Assembly (NCBI RefSeq): GCF_030445035.2
Contig: NC_080673.1
Coordinates: forward strand, 155,430,216 to 155,494,215
Origin: Dasypus novemcinctus
Lineage: Eukaryota > Chordata > Mammalia > Cingulata > Dasypodidae
Length of the DNA: 64,000 nucleotides
Reading direction: 5' to 3'
Positions 55,302-64,000 of this stretch are shown piece after piece. Position 1 is the first letter of the stretch. Every line of letters begins with the position of its first letter. A program made the position numbers and the translations under genes. Under the pieces are notes generated by a model. That model was not told where the DNA came from, searched no databases, and worked only from the letters and a program-made list of their open reading frames with translations.

Positions 55302-56725
55302 TGTCTGTCATTGCAATATCATGCAGAACAATTCCAATGTCCTAAAAATGTCCTATGTTCTACCTATTCTTCCCTCAACCCGCCCCCCTCCGCCCCCCGC
55401 CCCAACACCTCTGGTAACCATTATCTTTATATAAACTTTACAAGTTCTTCTGTTACTACAATAGTAATAAGTCTACTCTTAATGCCCATAGTTGCAGTCC
55501 CCCTCTTGTGCTTTTTCATTCCTCAGTCTTGAGAATTTGGGATGATGATATCTGCTCTGCTTCAGATTGAGAGGGGGCTTAAATCTTATGGGGCAGATGG
55601 AAGGAGCTGTTTTCCTTGCGGATGTAGATACTTCTTGTTTTTTGGGATGGGCTATCTAGTATCATCATTTTGTCAATTGTCCTGGGTGAGTCTGATGAAT
55701 TGGAGAGTAGGTGTTGGCTGCAGCTTTGCTGAGATCAGGGCTCCGCTGGCATATGAACAGACCAAAGATTTAAGTCTCTGAGATATATATTTAACAGGTG
55801 TAGTGCTAATTATAGGTTCAAGTAAAAAAGGGAAGAAGAATCATGTGTAGGGAAATTATCAATATGTCTAACTCTGTTATATTACCATATATTCCAAAAT
55901 AAGGCCCACCAATGGGCCTTCATGGGGCTGATTTCATGGGGTTGTGTGACTTGCCGATGGTGTCTGTACATCTCTAGAGCCCGTGGGAGCACCCTGCTTG
56001 AAGCACTATTTACTGTGGCAATCAATGAGATCCGCCTGAGACATACATAAGCGTAACCTCTGAAATGACCTCTCAACTCATTTTGAAATCTCTTAGACAT
56101 AAAAACTCTTTTGTGTTTAATGTTTCCCCCTTTGGGTCAAGGTCTTTTTCCAAATGTATCACTGGCTGATACCTGGTATTACTCCCTCAGGGCCAGGGAG
56201 ATTTATCCCCAAGAGTCATCACCCACACCAGGGGCAAGGTAGTGTGTTTATTTGCAGAGTTTGGCCTAGAGAGAGGCCACGTTTGAGTAAAAGGAAGTTT
56301 TCAGGAGGTAACTCTTAGGCATTAATTATTATTAGGATAAGTTTCAATTTTACAAGAATACGGTTCATAAATATAAGCATTAATAACAAAGCCTTGGCAT
56401 ATTGGTCTGTTTTCTTTTATTAGGCACTGCCTTTATACTCTGGGGTTCTTGCCACTCTCTTAGAGAATGTAGCAGGACTCCCCAGGATGGGAGCTTAATA
56501 TTTTGTTGTTTATTGTGTGACTCTCCACTCACTGAGAAAGTGAGAAAACACCCTATGACAACATGAACACATTCATATTCCATACAGTCATGCCCCAGGT
56601 GCACCCCTCCCCACACATCCTCCCACCACTGACACCCTGTACTAGTGACCCTCCCCTGCCATAGATACCGAAAGAACACTTCCACAACTGTATTCTCAAC
56701 TGCAGTCCTGGGTCTCCCCAGAGTT
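55302..56725 (-). mobile_element. Family A, longer part after the nested insertion
   Basis: 'gagaatttgggatgatgata', 'agattgagagggggcttaaa', 'cactggctgatacctggtat', 'gggccagggagatttatccc' and 'catcctcccaccactgacac' are collinear with 58253-59830. It extends family A beyond the end of most copies. No ORF2-like text. Confidence 0.75.
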
Positions 56726-56889
56726 CACCTGTTCCTTCCTCCAGCTCTCTACCTGCCTCCATGGCTGGCCCAACCCATCCCCCTAACCCCACTCACATTC
56801 TAGCACCAATGACACCATTCACATTGCTACACTACTGTCACTCCTATCCACTGCCAAACCGTCACCATCTACCTTATCATAGATAGCAC

Positions 56890-57085
56890 AGAGTAACTCT
56901 TAACAAACAAGTGGTCTGAAATCTGACCATCCATTTGAATCCTGACTCTACCACTTGCCAGCTGAACGACCTTGGGCAAAGCATTTAACTTTGTCAAAAT
57001 TTCTTATGTATAAAATAAAGTTATCAGCAATATCTCTCTCACAGAGCTGTAGTGAAAAGTTTAAATTAAATAAAATAATCCATGA
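56890..57085 (+). repeat. MIR SINE, sense
   Basis: 'gaatcctgactctaccactt', 'gccagctgaacgaccttggg' and 'caaagcatttaactttgtca' are the classic sense MIR tRNA-to-core order. Confidence 0.85.
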
Positions 57086-57116
57086 ATAGCTTGGATGTCC
57101 ACCCAACAACATCCCT

Positions 57117-57137
57117 ATTTTTTTTTTTTTTTTTTTG
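57117..57137. repeat. T21 homopolymer run
   Basis: About 21 consecutive T. Likely the tail of an antisense retroposon whose body I cannot identify. Confidence 0.85.
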
Positions 57138-57139
57138 GT

Positions 57140-57520
57140 CTGCAGAGTTACAAGCTCAGGGTGACTGAGCTCTATTTCCAGGTTCAGGAAAGCCAGTTAA
57201 AGGGGTCTCCTTTGCCAGAGACATACTGGAAAATATTCTTTCTTCAGTTGCCAGATGTTGTCTCTGGGGTGATTTATAGCTGTGGCACCACCCTGTAGTG
57301 GTAAAGGGCCACCCTGTAGTTGCCAAGGACAAGCCAATCCACTGAGAATGGTAGAACAGAAAGGGGAAAAGAACCTGAATGCCTAATGACATGGTTTGGC
57401 CACTGAATTTTCCAAACTTGAATCCATCTTATCACTACACTCTTTGTAATTTGATATAATAAATGCCCTTGTTATTTAAGTCATTTTAAATTGTGCTTTC
57501 TCTGACTTGCAGCTTAAAGC
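57140..57520 (+). repeat. Possible ERVL-type LTR remnant
   Basis: 'gatataataaatgcccttgt', 'tatttaagtcattttaaatt' and 'tctctgacttgcagcttaaa' resemble the 3' end of ERVL/MLT-type LTRs. The 5' part is unclear. Confidence 0.5.
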
Positions 57521-57523
57521 GTC

Positions 57524-57939
57524 TGTTTTAGTTTTCTAACTGCTAAAACAAAAATCATACAGTGAGTTGGCTTAGAATAGGAATTTATTGGCTTATAGTT
57601 TCAGAGGCTAGAAGGCTTGCTTTCTTCTGGGGTCAGTATCTTCTGGCTGGTCAGTAATCTTTGGAATTCCTGGCTTTTCTATCACAGGGCAAATTCCCTT
57701 CTCCTCCAGGTTCTGTTGACTTCCAGGTTCTAGCTACTCCCCATGGCTTCTTTTCCATGTCCAATCTCCTTTGCTTCTAAGGACTTCAGCCATATGGGAT
57801 TAAGGCCCACCCTCACTCAGTGTGGGCACACCTTAACTAATAACATCTTCAAGGGTCCTATTTACAAATGGGTTCATACGCACAGGACATGAACTTGTTA
57901 AACTTGACTTTTGTGAGGGACATGATTCAGTCCCCAACA
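57524..57939 (-). repeat. MLT1-like MaLR LTR
   Basis: Minus strand: TGTTGGGGACTGAATCATG at the start, 'agggtgggccttaatcccat' in the middle, and '...agaaaactaaaaca' at the end. TG...CA ends are kept; no clear 5-bp TSD. Confidence 0.82.
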
Positions 57940-57944
57940 ACCTA

Positions 57945-58236
57945 GGTGGACTATCGCATAAAACATTTAGTGTGGAACAAAAATGCAATTATAGAGCAGA
58001 GCCAGGGAAAAGTGCACTAGACTCAGAATCAGGAGAGAGTTCCTGTGGTACCGACAGGATCTTTCTTATGCGTACAATTCACCTAAGCAATCTTCCCTGC
58101 CCAGTTACTTCCTTACAGTATCAACAGTTCCATGCTCCTCTCTCCCATCCCAAACTTGACCCTTCACCTGCTATATCCATAGTTCCTGCCAAAACTGTCC
58201 CACCTACTCCCAAGTCCATGCCCTCTGAGCCAGCTT
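57945..58236. other. No gene recognised
   Basis: Unassigned. The 98-codon plus frame (57972-58268) is proline/serine-rich without a domain and runs into the A/T-rich TSD region. Confidence 0.45.
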
Positions 58237-58252
58237 TGCCCTATTCTATTTA
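58237..58252. other. Left 16-bp target-site duplication
   Basis: TGCCCTATTCTATTTA, repeated exactly at 60887-60902. Confidence 0.95.
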
Positions 58253-60000
58253 TTTATCTATTCATTAATTAATTTATTATATTTTTTAAAAAAAGAAACA
58301 TAAATCACACAAAATGTTACATTGAAAAATATGAGATTCCCACATACCCCACTCTCCCCATCCCCACTCCAACCACATCATCCAATTCTTTCATTGGTGT
58401 GGCATATTTATTGCATTTGATACATGTTGGAGCACCGCTACACAGCATGGATTATAGCTTACATTGTAGTTAATTCTCTCTCCCAGTCCATTCAGTGGGC
58501 TATGGCAGGATATATAATGCCCTGCATCTATCCCTACAAAATCATTCAGGACAACCTCAAGTCCTGAAAATGCCCCCGTATCACACCTTCTTTTCCCTTT
58601 CCCTGCCTTCAGTAACTCTTGTGGCCACTGTCTCCACATCAATGATATAATTCCTTCATTACTAGAGTCACAATAATTCTATAGTAAAATACCAGTAAGT
58701 CCACTCTAATCCATATTTTATTCCTCCATCCTGAGGACCTGGGATGGCAATGCCCCCTCCTCCTCTAAATTGAGAGGGGGCTTAGACCCCACATGGCTGA
58801 TGGATAGGAATCTCCTGCTTGCAACTGTAGACTCTCTTGGTTGCTTGGTGTGGTGGTTGACCATCCTTACCTCCTTGTTAGCTGACCTGGGTAAATCCAA
58901 TGAACTGGAGAGTAGGTGTTCCAACTCTGCTGAGGCTCAGGGCCCAACTGGCACATGGACAGTCCAGAGATTCAAGTCTCCTGGGCATATGCCAACCCCA
59001 GTGCCAACCACAGGTTCAGTAAAAGTGACAGAAGAGGCTTGTGTAGAGAAGTCACATCTGAGTCCAACTCCATTACACTCAGGAGCACAAATTCCAATAG
59101 GGCCCACTAGCAAGGCACGAACTCCAGAGCCATCTGCCATAACCCTGGGTAAATCTGTAGCCCTCAGGAGCACCACTACCTGGGGCTGTATCTACTTTAT
59201 CTCTCTCTGAGATCCTGCTGAGATGTACATAAGCGCTACCCATCTGATGACCTGCCAACTCATTTTGAAGTCTCTTAGCCATATAAACTCATTTGTCTTT
59301 ACCATTTCCCCCTTTTATTCAAGGTCTTTTTGTAGTTGCTTCACCAGCTAATGCTTGGTAGTAATTCCTTGGTGCCAGGGAGGCTCCTCTCTGGGAGTCA
59401 TGTCTCACACTGGGGGGAAGGTAATGCATTTATATGCTGAGTTTGGCTTAGAAAGTGGTCACATTTGAGCAACATGGAGTCTCTCAAGAGGTAACTCTAA
59501 AGCTCTAGGCCAAGTTGAAATTTTAAACACACAGGCTCATAAAGCATAGTCATCAGTATCAAGGGCCCATCATTGGACCATCTTTCTTCACTGGTTTTTG
59601 CCTTTGTACTTGGGGAATTGTTGCTGTTCCATTGGGGAATGTGACAGAGCTCCCCCAGCTAGGAACTCTGCATTTCCTCAGTTGTTATGTGACACTCTAC
59701 CCACTATGTCAATACCCAACAAACATCTGAACATATCTATGTATCCTATATGCATGCTCTGGAAAATTCCCTCCCACCCATGCATCCCCCATCAATGACA
59801 CCCCACATCAATGCTCCTCCCTGCCATAGTTGAACCCCTCTGTGGTCCAAAAATGAAGCCTAATATACTGCCCAATTCAATTAGTAGGAAAATGAAATAA
59901 TAATGATAGGTTTAAAGACTAGAAATAGAACACAAAATAATTTAGAAAAACACAAAGTGAAAAATAAATTGGAGTATTAAAATGAAAAATACCATAAAAT
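58253..60000 (-). mobile_element. Family A, 3' unit of a 2.63-kb composite
   Basis: Collinear with 9577, 46680 and 55302: 'cattcaggacaacctcaagt', 'tgaggacctgggatggcaat', 'tgcttggtgtggtggttgac', 'gagtcatgtctcacactggg' and 'ccctccctgccatag'-type text. The minus strand ends with an A/T-rich tail near 58270. A minus reading block at 58924-58718 (DLPRSANKEV) parallels those of other copies. Confidence 0.85.
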
Positions 60001-60886
60001 TTTTTTTGGCAGTTTGCGTTTCATCAGTGTAATAGGTGTTGCCTTGTGTGTACAATGGCAATGCAATCTCTACCATTCCTTCTCAGTGTCTTACATAATT
60101 TTTTAAATTATATCTTCAAAAAAGTTTTAGACCACAGTAAAGTCCCATGTAGAATATAGGAACTCCCATATACCCAACATCTTCCCCCTTTCCCCCTGCC
60201 CTGGCAATGATCTTTTTATATGTGGGTTTTACATTTGCTACTACTGATGTACAAATATTGAAATATAGCTACTAACCATGGTTACATTATGGTTTACATT
60301 ATGGTTTACATTTTAGACTATATACTTCCATTAAATTTTTGGTGAAATTTAACATGGCCTGTATCCATCTTTGCATGATCATGCAGAACACTTCCATTGC
60401 TCCCTAGTTACCCCTCTTCCATCTATTCTATTCCTCTCTCCCTCTCCCCTCGGGACCTACAGTGACAACCAAGCCTTGACTGCTTGAAGGACAAGATTCA
60501 TAGATACTTGCAGCAATGCTAAGGGCTTGACACACTAGTTGTCCTCCCCGTTGAGAACCACCCATGCTCTCAAGAGATACCCCTCCCTTCTGTTTGAGAA
60601 CATCAGGCCTCCCCAGGATGGGGGTACGACACCTTCTTGCTCGTTACATGGGCCTCTACCCACTGATATAACACACTATGACAAGATGAGCACTCACACA
60701 CTGCCTAGAAGCCTGCCCCGGTGAACCCTGTGCCAGATGCCCCCCATCAAACACCTTAAACCAGTAACCCTTCCTTATTATATTTTCCAAAGAGTTTTCT
60801 CAACATCATAGTTCCAACCACGTATCTGACAACCTCCCGTGTTCACATGCTCCCCCCCAGCCCTCTCCCCAATTCCATGGACCATC
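60001..60886 (-). mobile_element. Family A-related, 5' unit of the composite
   Basis: After a T8 run, 60110-60480 repeats the 3'-end text of older family A copies ('tataggaactcccatatacc', 'aacatggcctgtatccatct', 'catgatcatgcagaacactt'). From about 60595 it jumps to the far 5' part ('ctccccaggatgggggtacg'), matching 56480-56720. About 1 kb of the middle is missing. It shares one TSD pair with the unit at 58253. Confidence 0.75.
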
Positions 60887-60902
60887 TGCCCTATTCTATT
60901 TA
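60887..60902. other. Right 16-bp target-site duplication
   Basis: TGCCCTATTCTATTTA, identical to 58237-58252. Confidence 0.95.
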
Positions 60903-61026
60903 AATCTGAGTAAAACATGGATAGTATTATTTTCTTGAACCATAACTTGGACTTCTCTCCAACCTAAGCATGGAGTATGAGGAGCTAATAACCGACTCCC
61001 ATTCCTCCCAGGAATCACAGTCTCTA

Positions 61027-61318
61027 AAACAGTAATTCTCAATGCAGGCCTGTGGTTGTATGTGTGTATATGTGCGTGTGTGTATGCGCAGGCATGTGTG
61101 TGCGCTTTTGTCCCCCCCCCCCCTCCAACCAAGGGGACATATGGCAGTGTCTAGAGACATTTTTGCATTTTTGGCTGTCACATCTAAGGGGGGGTACTAC
61201 TGGCATCTAGTGGGTCGAGGCCAGGGATGCTGCTAAACATCCTACAAGGCACAGGACACCCTACCCCCAATAAAGAATTACTACAAAATTTCAATAATGC
61301 TGAGGTTGAAAAACCCTA
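61027..61318 (+). repeat. MER20 hAT element with microsatellite expansion
   Basis: 'ccaaggggacatatggcagt', 'gtctagagacatttttgcat', 'tactactggcatctagtggg', 'gatgctgctaaacatcctac' and 'aatgctgaggttgaaaaacc' are MER20 in order. Near its 5' end a (GT)n/(GC)-rich tract and a C12 run (about 61051-61123) replace the usual short segment. Some MER20 copies are known to act as regulatory DNA in endometrial cells; nothing here shows this one does. Confidence 0.9.
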
Positions 61319-61319
61319 A

Positions 61320-62275
61320 TCTAAAAAATGTTAAAATATTAAACACTGATCACATTGCAAGATTTTCCTAGCTTTAGTGCCTCCCCTCTTTCTTTTCACA
61401 GCAGCCATCAGACAATATTCTGCTGATTACTGTTCCATGTCGTGTTGCTTAAACTGCAGAAGAGGCCTCCTGTACTCGGATATCACTTATCTATGCTTCC
61501 TCTGGACCCTTCTGACTTTTGAAAAGGCACTGTATAAATAAGAAAAGGTTACCTCAGGGACAAGTGGCTTTGATCTTGCAGGCCATTGCCTATTTCCTGG
61601 AGGGTTTTGCTCCCTCTTTCCTCCTGTTTGGCATAATTTTAAAGCCATTTGAGCAAGTCCTTAATTAAACTCTCTTTGTAATGTTAGTAGAGTGTAGCCT
61701 TAGGAAATGAGACCATATCTTAGATTGATGCTACCCCTGGTAAAGCTCAAGTTTGCAGTCTGTTCAGCTTTTGCAGAAACATAATGTCGTAACAGGGAGG
61801 GTGGCCTTCATCCATCATTTCAGTTTAACTTTATTTTTGCAGAATTTCTTTTCAAGGTGGTAGATTTTTGTACCTTCTGGGGCGGATCGTAGCAGAAGGT
61901 GAAAGGGGAAAGTCATTCACTGATTAGGACTAGGAAATAGCAGGTCTGATCTCAATGGGGTGGATCCTGAGGTTGAGTCAGATCATCTAATTCTTTGACT
62001 CATTGGATTAACTCAGGAATGCTTCTTAAGTGACCTTCAAGTTTTGAAACCTCTAAGTTCTGAGAGCTGAGAGGTCCCTCCTCCAAAACAAGAAGAATTA
62101 CCAGCATGCCATGGGAAGGATTATAAAGCTGTGGGGCCAGTAGGTCAAAATTGGGAGCTTAACTTTTTATGTTCCATAAAATGGGAAGCTGCTTCTATAA
62201 CTAGGACCTCAGATCTTAGTGATTTATGGTTTCCCAAAGAGATTTCACCCACATCATGGCTTCATTTGTTCCCCA
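61320..62275. other. No gene recognised; single-copy DNA
   Basis: No repeat I can name and no coding signal; another candidate stretch for conserved non-coding sequence. Confidence 0.45.
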
Positions 62276-62400
62276 TCACAGCAGCCCTGTGTGGTAGCAG
62301 GTCAAGTATTATTATCTTCATTGGGCCAAAAAGAAATGAGAAGTTAAAAAAGATTAAGTGACTTGCTTAAGATAAACAAAATTAGAGCTGTATTAACACA
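62275..62400 (-). repeat. MIR SINE remnant
   Basis: 'cagccctgtgtggtagcagg', 'tattattatcttcattgggc' and 'aagtgacttgcttaagataa' are a worn antisense MIR core. Confidence 0.6.
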
Positions 62401-62629
62401 AAGAAATGCAAGGCTTTTGAATATTACCAAACGTTTCAGAATTCCCCAGGACAGCTAAGATTTAAAAACATTGTGTTCTTTTATTTTCCATATTTATACT
62501 TATTAGATCATCAGTCCTAATGGTTTATTCAGAATATAAAACAACTGGAACATTGAGTTGATGTGGCCAAGCAGGTATTCCTTTATTGATTTATTTAGCA
62601 GATGTTGGCTATTTTGCATGTGTTATGTG

Positions 62630-62900
62630 TGAGGTTTTATACTAGAGATTAAAAGGGGAGAGACACAATGATGAATAAGTTATTAGTCTTAGCCTCTGCC
62701 CTCAGGTGGCTTATAATCTTCCAGAGGATACAGATATATAAACCACCGGCAATCACATAAGGCAGAAGGGCTTGGAAGGAGGGAAGCTACAGTCTGGAGA
62801 CTAGTGTGGAAAGGACAGTTTGTTCTACCTGTGAGGAATTATGGATGGTTTTGAGGGGACGGGTTAGCATACAAACTGAACCTTGAAGGCGTGGGATTCT
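62630..62900 (+). repeat. Old mammalian repeat 'X'
   Basis: 'acacaatgatgaataagtta' and 'gcctctgccctcaggtggct' match the early part of the repeat seen at 24850. Confidence 0.55.
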
Positions 62901-63315
62901 AAAAATCAGAGAAGACAAAGCATATCACAGAGAAGGAAGAAATAATCACTTCAAACTCTTAACTATTTCTGGTGAAGCTTTACCCAAAGATTTAAGTGTC
63001 ACATTGAATTATTGTGCTCTCAATTCAGGATTAGGCAGTTTTAGCCTCAATTCATCATGCCAGTCTAATGGCATCTTAGATCGAAAACTAGTTCATTTGA
63101 CTTATTTATACAAGGAAAGCATTTTACATTTTTTTTCCTTCTCAGAAATGAGTGTACCCTCTAGTCGAGGGCACAGACTAAATGGAACTTTTACAAAGGA
63201 AAGTTATCTCCTTTCAGTTTTCAAGGCTAATGCAACCTTGGTCAGTTACCTTTATTGTATCTTCTTCCTGGCATAACCTGATAAAAGTCATATAAATATT
63301 CTTTTTTTCTGAGTT
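62901..63315. other. No gene recognised
   Basis: The 90-codon frame at 63004-63276 has no domain or splice context. Otherwise unassigned. Confidence 0.5.
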
Positions 63316-63317
63316 CA

Positions 63318-63445
63318 GTAGTGGTATGATAGTTTCTATTTTGTAGCTAAGAAAACTGAGGTCCACTGCAGTGAGTAACGTTCAAAATCACTCAGATATT
63401 AAATAAGAGATACAGGATTGAAATCTCACTTAAAAACCCGTGCTC
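63318..63445 (-). repeat. MIR SINE remnant
   Basis: 'agctaagaaaactgaggtcc', 'aaataagagatacaggattg' and 'aaacccgtgctctttctaat' are the antisense MIR order. Confidence 0.75.
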
Positions 63446-63469
63446 TTTCTAATTCCGGAAAAGAGAATC

Positions 63470-63925
63470 CATACTGTGGCAGAGACTAATCATTCCCCGT
63501 TAGAATCCATTCTCCTTTTCTTCTTGTAATAGAACTGCTTCCCTCCTACTTCCCCTGACTTGCATTCATAAACTCGCCTTGCAAATTAAGGGAGAATTCG
63601 GTATTTAGCTCTCACCAGAGAGAATGCCAGCGGAAAGTGCCTGTGAGTTACAGCAGCACCACATGTTTAAGGGGAAACTGCCTGTTCTCCACTTCCTTTC
63701 TTTCCTCCTTCCTGTAGACTGGAACATGGTCAAGGTGCCAGTGGTCTTCCCTGAAAGGAAAGAGCAACCAGTTAGGAAGAACTTGAGTCCTTGGAGAATT
63801 TGCTGGAGTAGAACTTGAACCACTCACCTACCTCTGGGCAGTTAGTGAGAGAACAACTTCTATCTCATTTGAATCACTGCAGTTTTGTTTTTGTCTCCTA
63901 ATTTATGCCCTACTGATATAGGCAT
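63470..63925 (+). repeat. Possible ERVL-type LTR
   Basis: 'tttcctccttcctgtagact', 'ggaacatggtcaaggtgcca', 'gagagaacaacttctatctc' and 'atgccctactgatata' resemble the layout of an old ERVL/MLT-type LTR. Not certain. Confidence 0.45.
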
Positions 63926-64000
63926 ATTCCCATGATTCAAGAGTACTAGTCAAAATTCCCCAGGGTGCCAGAGCTGTCCTATTCTGGATATATGAAAAGT

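Noticed and set aside
57972-58268. 98-codon proline/serine-rich frame
   Set aside because: No domain, no splice or promoter context, and it runs into the A/T-rich insertion site of a retroposon.
60896-61236. Histidine/threonine-rich frames around 61050
   Set aside because: They are translations of a GT/CA microsatellite inside MER20.

Overview
This is a window of mammalian nuclear DNA, almost certainly from an armadillo (Dasypus or a close relative). It carries many copies of a tRNA-headed SINE whose heads and bodies match the armadillo DAS-SINE family, alongside placental-mammal repeats: L1, MIR, MLT1/MaLR-type LTRs, MER5A, MER20 and hAT remnants. The sequence is AT-rich and CpG-poor. I see no intact protein-coding gene, no convincing exon chain and no CpG island. 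Open frames are short, and most lie inside repeats; for example, the same overlapping frames recur in each DAS copy.

Layout. 1-6,950: MIR, MLT1 LTRs, two copies of a MaLR-like LTR with 5-bp target-site duplications (TSDs), and a dimeric DAS. 6,950-14,470: antisense L1 sequence in which an old ORF1/5' segment is broken three times, by a 2.06-kb retroposon carrying a near-identical duplication of its 3' end, by a younger L1 and by a DAS. 14,470-19,970: mostly single-copy DNA, an old repeat, two DAS copies and two back-to-back hAT transposase relics. 19,970-24,160: antisense L1 and MLT1 sequence in which one MLT1/L1 junction occurs twice. 24,160-27,700: mostly single-copy DNA. 27,700-31,600: a sense L1 split by a full-length mariner that is itself split by a DAS. 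31,980-33,760: DAS and LTR nesting. 34,870-41,600: antisense L1 with a U13 (SNORD13) retropseudogene, a 59-bp ultra-truncated insertion and an LTR. 43,256-46,490: MIR with a 52-bp duplication, dimeric DAS copies (one with a 19-bp repeat array) and a sense L1. 46,680-61,320: dominated by one poly(A) retroposon family, nearly all antisense, including a 2.63-kb composite with a perfect 16-bp TSD. 61,320-64,000: MIR, an old repeat and an LTR-like segment.

Nothing here works together as a pathway or operon. The window is an intergenic or intronic archive of nested retrotransposition. Its most interesting element is the long non-coding poly(A) retroposon family, called 'family A' here, which I cannot name with certainty. 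Its 3' end resembles L1 3' UTRs, and it repeatedly forms odd composites. All family names are from recognition by eye, not from a database search, and edges without a visible TSD are approximate to about 10-50 bp.
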